64,000 nt of DNA from Defluviimonas salinarum (GTDB taxonomy: Bacteria; Pseudomonadota; Alphaproteobacteria; Rhodobacterales; Rhodobacteraceae): contig NZ_JAPDOG010000004.1 in the NCBI RefSeq assembly GCF_026013545.1, positions 1-64,000 of the forward strand, written 5' to 3'. Positions 1 through 7,483 of the stretch are shown one piece after another. A program made the position numbers and the translations under genes. Under the pieces are notes generated by a model. It was not told the DNA's origin and did no database searches. It saw only the letters and a list, made by a program, of their open reading frames with translations. Position 1 is the stretch's first letter. Every line of letters begins with the position of its first letter.

Positions 1-38
1 TCCATCTGCTCGTCCGTCAGCCAGAAAAGATTGCTCAT
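1..38 (-). CDS. IS5-family transposase, N-terminal fragment (runs off left edge)
   Basis: Read on the minus strand from an ATG at 38, the first twelve codons give MSNLFWLTDEQM, which matches from memory the conserved start of IS5-family transposases of alphaproteobacteria (the usual continuation is a PxxxGxPRVDDRRVLSGI-type stretch, which lies outside the window). Only the start is present, so completeness cannot be judged. The open frame points away from the broken integrase next to it, which suggests that the IS end lies somewhere between 39 and about 70. The call rests on a short motif, but the motif is characteristic. Confidence 0.72.
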   Translation of the reverse strand, partial: MSNLFWLTDEQM

Positions 39-67
39 CATCAACCCCGTCAGTCTGGAGCCTTGAA
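1..67. mobile_element. End of an IS5-like insertion sequence
   Basis: The transposase start at 38 plus about 30 bases of leader form the terminal part of an insertion sequence whose body lies to the left of the window. The leader (39-67) contains CCCCGTCAGTCTGGAGCC on the plus strand, which could be the terminal inverted repeat, but the other end is not available to confirm it. The neighbouring integrase frame stops at 68-70, so the element probably inserted into that gene and cut off its 3' part. Confidence 0.55.
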
Positions 68-613
68 TCACCCGGCGGCGGCAGCTTCAAGCAGATCAAT
101 GGGTCCTGACCCTAGCTGACGGCTGGCCTTCACACCATCGCCGACGGCGTTTCTGTCAATGTCGTAGCCCCACGCAGGCCCCGCGAGGTCAAGTGCTGCT
201 GAGAGGTGCGATAGGTAGTTCTGGACGGTCGATGGCGCGCGGCCCTCTGAGAGCGTCCTGGCAAACGTTGCGATATCCTCGGAGCATAGCTCATCGGACC
301 GGATGTCGGATATTGAGAAATCCCGCTCGATCGATCGGAGCACCTGAGCTTTGGTCTTGCCTATACCGTCTCGCTTCTCAGAGACATACCTTCTGCCGAT
401 TTCGCCAATAGTGCCGGTTCTGACCTTCGCCGCCGCCAGCCCGCCCGGCGCCTTCAGTTCCTTTTCGCGTTTCTTTAGCCAAGAAGCGGCGGTAGTCCTT
501 CGGTCGAAGCTGGAGGACTCCTGATGGACGATCTTGCTGCCTTGCTTTATGACGATCTGCGCCCGGTATAAAGCTGTGCCGTCCTTACGTCTGCGTTCGA
601 TGATGGTGCCCAC
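68..613 (-). pseudogene. Tyrosine recombinase/integrase, truncated: N-terminal part only
   Basis: The 181-residue frame starts at a GTG at 613. It has the beta-rich N-terminus of phage-type integrases (MGTIIERRRKDGTALYRAQI), an FDRR...WLKKREKEL segment and a helical core-binding (SAM-like) domain around residues 65-145. The catalytic domain with the R...HxxR...Y residues is absent; intact relatives are usually well above 300 residues. The frame ends in an alanine-rich tail just before the IS end, so the IS most likely removed the rest. It is divergent from dusA and about 100 bases from it, the position expected of an element integrated into the 5' end of dusA. It is probably inactive. Confidence 0.8.
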
Positions 614-617
614 GTGC

Positions 618-657
618 GGTAGTCCTTGCGCAGAATTCAGTAGTCCTATGGACTACT
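618..657. repeat. GTAGTCC repeats, one pair forming a perfect palindrome
   Basis: GTAGTCC occurs at 619-625 and 640-646. The second copy belongs to a perfect inverted repeat, AGTAGTCC-TAT-GGACTACT, at 639-657. The repeats sit just upstream of the integrase GTG start and between it and dusA. Integrase arm sites, an excisionase or repressor operator, or the promoter operator of the integrase are all possible; the sequence does not decide between them. Confidence 0.6.
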
Positions 658-714
658 CAACATGCGGGATGATGTGAAATAGCCCGGCATGATGCTGAAC
701 GATGCAAGCGAGAT

Positions 715-1731
715 ATGACGGAAGTGACTGGAATAATTGTTATAACCGACATTCTCCGTGCCGCGCGTCTGTCCGTCGCTCCGATGATGGACTGGACGGA
801 TCGGCATTGCCGCCACTTCCACCGCCAGATCAGCGTTGAGGCGCTGCTTTATACCGAAATGGTCACGGCGCCGGCGGTGATCCACGGCGACCGCGAGCGG
901 CTGCTCGGGTTCGACGCCACCGAAAGGCCGGTGGCTTTGCAACTGGGCGGCTCGGAGCCGGACGAGCTGGCAGAGGCGACCCGGATTGCCGCCGGTTTCG
1001 GCTATGACGAGATCAACCTCAACGTCGGCTGCCCGTCGGACCGGGTGCAGTCGGGCTGTTTCGGCGCGGTGCTGATGGAGCGGCCCGGCCTCGTGGCAGA
1101 CTGCGTCGCCGCGATGATCGCGGCGAGCCCGGTCGAGGTCACGGTGAAATGCCGGATCGGCGTCGATGAGCAGGTGCCCGAGGAGGTGCTGCCGGCCTTT
1201 CTCGAAACCGTCTCTGCCGCCGGCGTCAGCCGCTTCGCGATCCATGCCCGGAAGGCCTGGCTGAAGGGGCTGAGCCCGAAGGAGAACCGGGACATTCCGC
1301 CGCTGAACTATCCGCTCGTTGCCGAGATGAAGCGCGCATTCCCGCATCTTCACGTCTCGGTCAATGGCGGTATCACCTCGCTCGATCACGCGGAGGCATT
1401 CCTGGCCGACGGGCTCGACGGCGTGATGATCGGGCGGTCGGCCTATCACGAACCCTACGAGGTGCTGGGCGAGGCCGACGCGCGGATCTTCGGCGCGGGG
1501 CCGGGACCCAGTCGGCACGAGGTGGTGGAGCGAATGCGCCCCTATATCGCGCGGCATCTGGAAGCCGGCGGCAAGCTGCACCAGATCACGCGGCACATGC
1601 TCGGGCTCTTTCACGGCCAGCCCGGCGCGCGGGCCTGGCGGCGGATCCTGTCGGAGCGCGCCAACGCGCCCGGGGCCGGTCTCGACGTGATCGACGCGGC
1701 GCTGGCGCCGCTAAACGATCTTGCTGCCTGA
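715..1731 (+). CDS. dusA: tRNA-dihydrouridine(20/20a) synthase DusA
   Basis: A 338-residue flavoenzyme that reduces uridines in the D-loop of tRNA with FMN and NADPH. Diagnostic segments are RLSVAPMMDWTDRHCR near the N-terminus (FMN phosphate region), LQLGGSEPDELAEA, NLNVGCPSDRVQSGCFGA with the catalytic cysteine, VKCRIGVD and NGGITSLDHA; the length fits the DusA subfamily. The first ~18 residues (MTEVTGIIVITDILRAAR) are not family-like. This agrees with a 5' end rebuilt by integration of a mobile element, because dusA integrases recombine within the first codons and restore the gene with foreign DNA upstream. The start at 715 is the first ATG after the integrase region; a start slightly downstream is possible. 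Confidence 0.95.
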   Translation: MTEVTGIIVITDILRAARLSVAPMMDWTDRHCRHFHRQISVEALLYTEMVTAPAVIHGDRERLLGFDATERPVALQLGGSEPDELAEATRIAAGFGYDEINLNVGCPSDRVQSGCFGAVLMERPGLVADCVAAMIAASPVEVTVKCRIGVDEQVPEEVLPAFLETVSAAGVSRFAIHARKAWLKGLSPKENRDIPPLNYPLVAEMKRAFPHLHVSVNGGITSLDHAEAFLADGLDGVMIGRSAYHEPYEVLGEADARIFGAGPGPSRHEVVERMRPYIARHLEAGGKLHQITRHMLGLFHGQPGARAWRRILSERANAPGAGLDVIDAALAPLNDLAA

Positions 1732-1806
1732 GTTCCGGCGCGAGCCCGCTGGCGTTCGCCCGCGCCCCGCGCTATCCCGCAAGGGCGCGTTTGGGAAGGG
1801 AAGCTC

Positions 1807-2625
1807 ATGCCGCTCATGTCCGATCTCCTGCCGATGCTGGCGCTGCTTCTTGCGATCGGGGCGTTTGCCGGGGTGATCGCCGGGCTTCTTGGCGTCGGTG
1901 GCGGCATCGTGCTCGTGCCGGCCTTCTTCTACGCCTTCACCGGGCTCGATTACGGCGGGCCGGACGTGATGCAGGTCTGCCTCGCGACCTCGCTCGCGAC
2001 CATCATCGTGACCTCGACCCGCTCGGTCCTGGCGCATCACCGCAAGGGCGCGGTCGACTGGGCGATCCTGAAGGGCTGGGCGCCCGGGATCGCCATCGGC
2101 GCGGTACTCGGCGTGCTCGCCGTGGCGCAGCTCAGGACGCCGGCGTTGCAGGCGATCTTCGGGACGCTGGCGCTCGTGGTGGCCTTCTATCTCGGCTTCG
2201 GGCGGGCGGACTGGCGGCTCGCGCCGGCGATGCCGTTAGGCGGGAGGCGCGCGGTTCTCTCGCCGGCGGTGGGGTTCCTGTCGGTGCTGATGGGGATCGG
2301 CGGCGGCTCGTTCGGCGTGCCGCTTATGAGCCTCCACGGGGTGCCGATCCATCGCGCGGTGGCGACGGCGGCGGGGTTCGGCGTCGTGATCGCGGTGCCC
2401 TCGGTGGCCGGGTTCCTTTTGACCGGGGTGGATGGCGCGCCGCCCTACACGGTGGGGGCGGTCAACCTTCCGGCCTTCGTCACGATCATCGCGATGACGC
2501 TGATCACCACGCCCTGGGGGGTGAAGCTCGCCCACGCGATGGACCCGAAGCCCTTGCGGCGCGTTTTCGCGGCTTTCCTCGCGCTCGTCGCGCTCAACAT
2601 GCTGAGGAAGGCGGCCGGATGGTAG
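1807..2625 (+). CDS. TSUP-family transporter (TauE/SafE-like sulfite/sulfonate exporter)
   Basis: A 272-residue integral membrane protein with about eight hydrophobic segments. It carries the two glycine-rich repeats of the family, GLLGVGGGIVLVPAFFYAF near residue 25 and LMGIGGGSFGVPLMSL near residue 160. Members export or import small sulfur-containing anions and other organic anions; the substrate cannot be read from the sequence. The stop overlaps the ATG of the next gene by a few bases (GGATGGTAG), so the two are very likely translated together. The start at 1807 follows an AGGGAAGC ribosome-binding site. Confidence 0.88.
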   Translation: MPLMSDLLPMLALLLAIGAFAGVIAGLLGVGGGIVLVPAFFYAFTGLDYGGPDVMQVCLATSLATIIVTSTRSVLAHHRKGAVDWAILKGWAPGIAIGAVLGVLAVAQLRTPALQAIFGTLALVVAFYLGFGRADWRLAPAMPLGGRRAVLSPAVGFLSVLMGIGGGSFGVPLMSLHGVPIHRAVATAAGFGVVIAVPSVAGFLLTGVDGAPPYTVGAVNLPAFVTIIAMTLITTPWGVKLAHAMDPKPLRRVFAAFLALVALNMLRKAAGW

Positions 2626-3392
2626 CGGGATTCGCGGCGCGCGGCTGGGCAAGGTTTCCGACCGATCCGGCGCTTGCCCGCTGGGCCGAGGCGGCGCTGC
2701 CGGCCGCGCGGCGGGCGCTCGCCGAAGCCACCGAGGCGCTGCGCTGCGGCGGCACCTGGGATGTCGGGCTGGAGGCGCTGCCGAACGACGCCGAGGGCGC
2801 GGTCGCGGGCGTGCCGCTGGCGGGCGCCGCCATCGACGCGGTCGAGACCCTGGCGGGACGGCTTCAGCTTCACCGCGCGCAGCTCTCGACCGTCCATCCC
2901 GGCTATCCGCGCCCCTGGGTCGAGGAGGGCGAGGCCGCCTTCCGCTACAGGCTCTTGCGCGACGCGGCTCACGTGGACGGCCTGCTGCCCGTCGGCTCCG
3001 AGCGGCGTCGGATGATCCGCGAACCGCATGCCTGGATCCTCGGCCTGCCGCTAACCCGAACCGCGCCGGGCGCGAGCCCGCCGGTCGTCTGGGAGGGCAG
3101 CCACCACATCATGTCACGGGCGTTTTCCGAGGCGCTCGCCGGGCATCCGCTGAGCCGTTGGGCCGAGGTCGACGTCACCGAGGCCTACCACGCCGCCCGG
3201 CGCGAGGTCTTCGCCGTGTGCGATCGGGTCGTGCTTCATGCCGAGCCGGGCGAGGCGGTGCTGATCCATCGCCTTGCGCTCCACGGCATCAGCCCCTGGA
3301 CGGAGGCCGCAGAGGCCCCTCCGGAGGGCCGCATCATCGCCTATTTCCGCCCCGAACTGCCCGGCGGCATTGCCGACTGGCTGACGGTCTGA
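2619..3392 (+). CDS. Uncharacterised protein, PhyH (phytanoyl-CoA dioxygenase)-like C-terminal half
   Basis: A 257-residue soluble protein whose start lies inside the end of the TSUP gene. The C-terminal half has the run GSHH, then GEAVLIHRLALHGISPW and GRIIAYFRPEL. That resembles the distal histidine and arginine region of the PhyH-type Fe(II)/2-oxoglutarate oxygenase fold. The usual first metal motif HxD is not clear (the nearest is REPHAWILGL), so catalytic activity is uncertain. I recognise it as a conserved type of rhodobacteral unknown but cannot give a substrate. Coupling to a TauE/SafE exporter hints at metabolism of a small organic anion; this is inference. Confidence 0.7.
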   Translation: MVAGFAARGWARFPTDPALARWAEAALPAARRALAEATEALRCGGTWDVGLEALPNDAEGAVAGVPLAGAAIDAVETLAGRLQLHRAQLSTVHPGYPRPWVEEGEAAFRYRLLRDAAHVDGLLPVGSERRRMIREPHAWILGLPLTRTAPGASPPVVWEGSHHIMSRAFSEALAGHPLSRWAEVDVTEAYHAARREVFAVCDRVVLHAEPGEAVLIHRLALHGISPWTEAAEAPPEGRIIAYFRPELPGGIADWLTV

Positions 3393-3403
3393 CGCCTGAA
3401 GGC

Positions 3404-3640
3404 TCAGTCCCTGCCGCCCGTCCGCGCCGCCCGTCCGCCGCGCCTTTGCCGCAGTCGCGGCTGGCGCGCAGGCAGATCGGCCATGATCGCGCGCCGCTCC
3501 TCGGGGGTCATCCGCCCCCAGCGGCCGATCTCGTCGATCGAGCGCAGGCAGCCGACGCAGAGCCGTTCCACGGGGTGGATCGTGCAGATCTTCACGCAGG
3601 GGCTGTCGATCTCCTGCCGCTTCCAGACCTCGTCCGTCAT
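3404..3640 (-). CDS. DUF1289 domain protein
   Basis: A 78-residue protein with the cysteine-rich DUF1289 signature: SPCVKICTIHPVERLCVGC, followed by R(S)IDEIGRWGRMTPEERR. The four cysteines suggest metal (Zn or Fe-S) binding, but no function is established. The basic, low-complexity C-terminus (RQRRGGRAARTGGR) is common in this family. Its ATG overlaps the ruvX stop in an ATGA, so it is the last gene of a translationally coupled ccmI-ruvX-DUF1289 group. Confidence 0.88.
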   Translation of the reverse strand: MTDEVWKRQEIDSPCVKICTIHPVERLCVGCLRSIDEIGRWGRMTPEERRAIMADLPARQPRLRQRRGGRAARTGGRD

Positions 3641-4113
3641 CCCTGCCGCCTCATGTGCCCGATCCTGTCCAACGCTCCCTGCAGGATATACCCCGCCGCG
3701 ACGTGGTCGATCACCTCCGAGCGACGCTTGCGCGTCGTATCTGCCTCAAGAAGCGCCCGTTCCGCCGCCACGGTGGACAGCCGCTCGTCCCAAAAGCCGA
3801 TCGCGAGGTCGGTGAGGCGGCTGAGGTTGCGCGCGAAGGCGCGGGTCGACTGGCAGCGCGGACCCTCGCTGCCGTCCATGTTGAAGGGCAGGCCGAGCAC
3901 GATCCCGCCGATCTCGCGCTTCTCGCAGATTGCCAGAAGCGCGGCTGCGTCGAGCGTGAACTTCTTGCGCCGGATCGTCTCCAGCGGCGTCGCCACCGAA
4001 AGCCGGCGGTCCGAGACGGCGACGCCGATGGTCTTCTCGCCAAGATCGAGGCCCGCGAGCGCGCGATCGCGCGGTAGCGCCGCGACGAAGCTGTCCAAAG
4101 CGTCGTGGATCAC
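3637..4113 (-). CDS. ruvX: Putative pre-16S rRNA nuclease / Holliday junction resolvase YqgF (RuvX)
   Basis: A 158-residue RNase H-fold nuclease. The acidic residues expected of the family are visible: Asp in GLDLGEKTIGVAVSD (about residue 23), GLPFNMDGSEGPRCQ in the middle, FWDERLSTVAAER, and the C-terminal EVIDHVAAGYILQGAL. YqgF is linked to 16S rRNA 5' maturation, and older work calls it a Holliday junction resolvase. The chosen GTG start overlaps the ccmI stop (GTGA at 4113-4110). A longer open frame upstream lies inside ccmI and is not protein-like. Its own stop overlaps the DUF1289 start. Confidence 0.93.
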   Translation of the reverse strand: MIHDALDSFVAALPRDRALAGLDLGEKTIGVAVSDRRLSVATPLETIRRKKFTLDAAALLAICEKREIGGIVLGLPFNMDGSEGPRCQSTRAFARNLSRLTDLAIGFWDERLSTVAAERALLEADTTRKRRSEVIDHVAAGYILQGALDRIGHMRRQG

Positions 4114-5309
4114 TCTGCGACCCCCGCCTGACGTGCGGCGGCCCGCACGGTTTCCAGATCCGCCTCGTGGCCGGCGAATACAGACTGCGCGTCGGTCCAG
4201 ACCGCCTTGGCGCGCTCGGTTTCTCCCAGGACCCCGAGCGAGGTGATGAGCCGCGCCCAGTCCTCGGCCGGCCCGCCCTCGCTGGAGAGACGCTCGGCAA
4301 GGCCGTCGACCATGCCGCGGATCATGTCGAGGCGCTCCTCCTGGCTCATCCCGGCCGCTGCCGCAACGTCGCCGGCATCCGGGCCGGAAGCCGCCGGGGC
4401 AGGGGGCGTGTAGCGGACACCGGCTGCGGCGGCCAGCATCTCGATCTGTGCCCGGATCGGCGCGATCCACGGCGCGTCTTCCGGTCCGGCTTCGAGCAGG
4501 GCCTTCCAGAACTGGAACGCCCGGTCGGGGCGTCCGGTCTGCGCCCACATCAGCCCGGTATAGAACCGCGCGGTCGGGTTGCCGGGATCGAGCCGCAACG
4601 CCTCGTTCAGCGCGGCCTCCGCCTCGGGCGACACATAGCCGCCGGTCGCGAGCACGTAGCTGTCGGCGAGGGTCGCGTGATCGTTGGCTGTCGCTGCATC
4701 GCCGGCAAGCGCGATGACGCGCGCCTGCGCCTCGGCGGCGGCGGTATGGTTGCCAAGGGCCGCCTCGTTGCGGGCGAGCAGCCGCTGCCCGGTGATGTCG
4801 CCGGGATTCGCCGCCACCGCGGTCCGGAGCCGCTCCATCAACTCGGCGTAGGAAGCTTCGGGCGTTGGCGGCGTGGGTATTTGCGCGGTCTCGACGGCCT
4901 CGGCCTGCGAGGGGCGGTCCTCATGGAAGATCGCCGCGCGCTCGATCCTTTGGCCGATCGGCAGGTCGGGATAGCCCGGAGCGCCGATCGAGAGGTACAG
5001 CGCGAAGGCGCCCGCGAGGGCGACGGCGATGCCGAGTGCGGGCAGGGCGACCGATCCGCGCGCCACGCGGGCCGGGCCGGCGCTCCGGTCGGAATCGAGA
5101 ATCCGCCGCGAGATCTCGATGCGCACCCGCTCCGCCTCCGCCGCGTCAACGACGCCGCGGGCAAGATCGCGCTCCACCTCGGCCAGCTGGTCACGGTAGA
5201 CGCCGATGTCGGCATTGGCGGAGACCGTCTGGCCGCCTTGGGCCAGCGAGCGCAGAAGCGCCGCGCCGACGGCGGCGGAAAGGGCGAGCGACACGATCCA
5301 GAAGAGCAT
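4110..5309 (-). CDS. ccmI: Cytochrome c biogenesis protein CcmI (CycH)
   Basis: A 399-residue inner-membrane protein with one hydrophobic segment at the very N-terminus (MLFWIVSLALSAAVGAALL), a cytoplasmic loop of heptad character (YRDQLAEVERDLARGVVDAAEAERVRIEISRR is the CcmI hallmark, shown here in full only by position, residues ~38-69), a second membrane segment near residue 95 and a periplasmic TPR region from about residue 150. CcmI acts as the apocytochrome c chaperone that delivers substrate to the CcmFH haem ligase. The other ccm genes are not in this window. It is first of the coupled ccmI-ruvX-DUF1289 set and is divergent from the sox operon. Confidence 0.93.
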   Translation of the reverse strand: MLFWIVSLALSAAVGAALLRSLAQGGQTVSANADIGVYRDQLAEVERDLARGVVDAAEAERVRIEISRRILDSDRSAGPARVARGSVALPALGIAVALAGAFALYLSIGAPGYPDLPIGQRIERAAIFHEDRPSQAEAVETAQIPTPPTPEASYAELMERLRTAVAANPGDITGQRLLARNEAALGNHTAAAEAQARVIALAGDAATANDHATLADSYVLATGGYVSPEAEAALNEALRLDPGNPTARFYTGLMWAQTGRPDRAFQFWKALLEAGPEDAPWIAPIRAQIEMLAAAAGVRYTPPAPAASGPDAGDVAAAAGMSQEERLDMIRGMVDGLAERLSSEGGPAEDWARLITSLGVLGETERAKAVWTDAQSVFAGHEADLETVRAAARQAGVAE

Positions 5310-5390
5310 TTTGCCTCCGAAGTTCCGCCTTCATCTAAGCCTTTCGGTGCCCTGCCGAAAGGGAAAAGCCCGGCTCGGGGGCGGCGCGAT

Positions 5391-5453
5391 TGTCGCAGAT
5401 AACGGCTCATGTCGCATTTTTCCCAATAGCGACGCTTGCCAGCCTGTCGCTTT
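5391..5453 (+). promoter_or_regulatory. Repeated TGTCGC motifs upstream of the sarcosine oxidase operon
   Basis: TGTCGC occurs at 5391-5396, 5410-5415 and 5445-5450. An inverted half, GCGAC, lies at 5429-5433, giving GTCGC-N13-GCGAC with the second copy. The third copy is part of TGTCGCTTT, a 9-mer that also occurs in the palindrome upstream of the dimethylglycine dehydrogenase gene at 32099-32107. The cluster lies 60-120 bases before the soxB start. It is a candidate activator site, and the GlxA/GbdR-like regulator at 40378-41433 is the obvious candidate protein. The binding is inferred, not shown. Confidence 0.5.
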
Positions 5454-5511
5454 TCGCCCTGCGTTTAAGCAGGCGCCGTGGGTGGATACGCTGCCCGAAG
5501 GGGGATTCGAC

Positions 5512-6762
5512 ATGGCCATGAAACGCTACTCGGCTTTTGCAGTCGCTCGCCACGCGATGAGCTATCATCTCGGCTGGGAGCGTGCATGGGGTTCGCCCGC
5601 GCCGAAAAAGAAATACGACGCGATCATCATCGGTGCCGGCGGCCACGGCCTCGCCTCGGCCTATTATCTCGGCAAGAACTACGGGATCACGAACGTCGCG
5701 ATCATCGAGAAGGGCTGGCTCGGCGGCGGCAACACCGGCCGCAACACCACAATCATCCGCTCGAACTACCTGCAGGATCCCTCGGCCGCGATCTACGAAA
5801 AGGCGCGCTCGCTCTACGAGACGATGAGCCAGGACCTGAACTACAACGTCATGTTCTCCCCCCGCGGTCTCCTGATGCTCGGCCAGACCGAGCACGAGGT
5901 CCGCGGCTACAAGCGCACCGTCTACGCCAACAACCTCCAGGGCGTCGCGACCGAGTGGATATCGCCGCAGCGCGTGAAGGAGCTGGTGCCGATCATCAAC
6001 ATCGAGGGTCCCCGCTACCCGGTCCTCGGCGCGCTCTACCAGGCGCGTGGCGGCACTGCGCGGCACGACGCGGTGGCCTGGGGCTATGCCCGCGCCTGTT
6101 CGGCGATGGGCATGGACGTGATCCAGCAGTGCGAAGTGACGGGCGTGCGCACCGAAGGCGGCAAGGTCGTCGGCATCGACACCTCTAAGGGCGCGATCGA
6201 CTGCGACAAGCTCGGCATGGTCGTCGCCGGCCATTCCTCGGTCCTCGCCGAGATGGCGGGCTTCCGTCTGCCGATTGAATCGCTGGCACTCCAGGCGCTC
6301 GTCTCCGAGCCGATCAAGCCCTGCATGGACGTGGTCGTGATGGCCAATACGGTGCACGGCTACATGTCGCAGTCCGACAAGGGCGAGATGGTGATCGGCG
6401 GCGGCACCGACGGATTCAACAACTACACCCAGCGCGGCTCCTTCCACCACATCGAGGAAACCGTCCGTGCGCTGGTCGAGACCTTCCCGATGATCTCGCG
6501 CCTGAAGATGCTGCGCCAGTGGGGCGGCATCGTCGACATGACCGGCGACCGCTCGCCGCTGATCTCCAAGACCCCGGTCTCGGGCATCTTCGTCAACTGC
6601 GGCTGGGGCACCGGCGGCTTCAAGTCGATCCCGGGCTCGGGCTGGGCGATGGCGGAGCTCATGGCCCGCGGCCACTCGCCCTTGGCCGAGGAATTCTCCA
6701 TGTACCGCTTCCGCGAAGGCAAGTTCATCGATGAAAGCGTCGCTGCTGGGGTGGCGCATTGA
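5512..6762 (+). CDS. soxB: Sarcosine oxidase, beta subunit
   Basis: A 416-residue FAD/FMN subunit of heterotetrameric sarcosine oxidase, which demethylates sarcosine to glycine and passes the methyl to tetrahydrofolate with formation of H2O2. A dinucleotide-binding motif, IIIGAGGHGLASAYYLG, is at about 38-54. The segment GGTARHDAVAW contains the histidine (about residue 185 here) that aligns, from memory, with the covalent FMN site of characterised enzymes. Also typical are EKGWLGGGNTGRNTTIIRSN and the C-terminal NCGWGTGGFKSIPGSG. Start 5512 was chosen because GGGGGA at 5500-5505 is well spaced; an ATG six bases downstream is an alternative. It is first gene of the operon. Confidence 0.97.
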   Translation: MAMKRYSAFAVARHAMSYHLGWERAWGSPAPKKKYDAIIIGAGGHGLASAYYLGKNYGITNVAIIEKGWLGGGNTGRNTTIIRSNYLQDPSAAIYEKARSLYETMSQDLNYNVMFSPRGLLMLGQTEHEVRGYKRTVYANNLQGVATEWISPQRVKELVPIINIEGPRYPVLGALYQARGGTARHDAVAWGYARACSAMGMDVIQQCEVTGVRTEGGKVVGIDTSKGAIDCDKLGMVVAGHSSVLAEMAGFRLPIESLALQALVSEPIKPCMDVVVMANTVHGYMSQSDKGEMVIGGGTDGFNNYTQRGSFHHIEETVRALVETFPMISRLKMLRQWGGIVDMTGDRSPLISKTPVSGIFVNCGWGTGGFKSIPGSGWAMAELMARGHSPLAEEFSMYRFREGKFIDESVAAGVAH

Positions 6763-6835
6763 TGCGGAACACTGGGAACACAAGCGGCATCTTCTGCGTT
6801 GGCAAGGCTGATACCATTGCCAAGGAGCTGAAGAC

Positions 6836-7084
6836 ATGGCGAATTCATCGCAGACAGGCAGCAGCGCCAACATCGCCTTCATCGTGGGCGGGCTGGTCGT
6901 CGCTGTCGGAATTCTCGCGTATTTCATTTTCGGCGGCGATGCCCCGCCGGCCGCGACCAGCAGCCCGGATGCAGGCTCGACAAGTGTCACCATCGACAAC
7001 TCGACCGACGTCGCTCCGGAGCCGGACGCTGCAGCGCCTGCCGATGGCGACGCTGCCCCGGCGGATTCGGGCCAGAGCAACTAA
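6836..7084 (+). CDS. Small single-pass membrane protein within the sarcosine oxidase operon
   Basis: An 82-residue protein with a short polar N-terminus, one membrane helix (IAFIVGGLVVAVGILAYFIF, residues ~13-32) and an acidic tail rich in Ala, Pro, Asp, Gly and Ser. There is no recognisable domain. I accept it as real because an AAGGAG ribosome-binding site at 6822-6827 is perfectly placed eight bases before the ATG, and because soxB and soxD are otherwise separated by an unusually long 397 bases. Its role is unknown; tethering or stabilising the oxidase at the membrane is only a guess. A hairpin follows at 7112-7141. Confidence 0.72.
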   Translation: MANSSQTGSSANIAFIVGGLVVAVGILAYFIFGGDAPPAATSSPDAGSTSVTIDNSTDVAPEPDAAAPADGDAAPADSGQSN

Positions 7085-7111
7085 CGCGACACGACCGATT
7101 CACGACTTCCA

Positions 7112-7141
7112 GGGTGGGTGCCATTCGGCGCCCGCCCTTTT
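7112..7141 (+). terminator. Intrinsic terminator/attenuator between the small ORF and soxD
   Basis: A 10-pair stem GGGTGGGTGC (7112-7121) / GCGCCCGCCC (7128-7137) includes two G-U pairs and a six-base loop, and TTTT follows directly. It lies inside the sox operon, just before the soxD ribosome-binding site GGAGG, so it may lower transcription of soxDAG relative to soxB and the small protein, or mark a second promoter unit. Confidence 0.6.
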
Positions 7142-7159
7142 CATGTCCGGAGGCCAGAC

Positions 7160-7483
7160 ATGCTGACCCTTGAATGCCCCTATTGCGGCGTGAAAGCCGA
7201 GGAAACCGAGCTCCAGGCCGGCGGCGAGGCGCATCTGAAGCGCTTCGGGCCGGGCTCTTCCGACGACGAATTCGAAGGCTACCTGTTCCTTCGCAAGAAC
7301 CCCAAGGGCGTGCATTTCGAGCGCTGGCGGCATGCCTATGGCTGCGGCAAGTGGTTCCTCGCCGCCCGCTGCACCGCGACGCTCGAGGTGTTCGGCACCT
7401 ACAGCGCGCAGACCAAGGAGCCGCCTGCGGACCTGCAGGCAAAGATCAAGGCGAAACGCCCGGACTGGGAGGGCTACAAATGA
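7160..7483 (+). CDS. soxD: Sarcosine oxidase, delta subunit
   Basis: A 107-residue zinc-binding subunit. The N-terminal LECPYCG (Cys6, Cys9) and RHAYGCGKWF (His58, Cys62) match the Cys-Cys-His-Cys zinc site of the SoxD family to within one residue of the published numbering as I remember it. It packs against the alpha subunit and is structural. The start is set by GGAGG at 7149-7153; an upstream in-frame start at 7118 lies inside the terminator hairpin and is unlikely. The stop overlaps the soxA ATG (AAATGAGC). Confidence 0.96.
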   Translation: MLTLECPYCGVKAEETELQAGGEAHLKRFGPGSSDDEFEGYLFLRKNPKGVHFERWRHAYGCGKWFLAARCTATLEVFGTYSAQTKEPPADLQAKIKAKRPDWEGYK

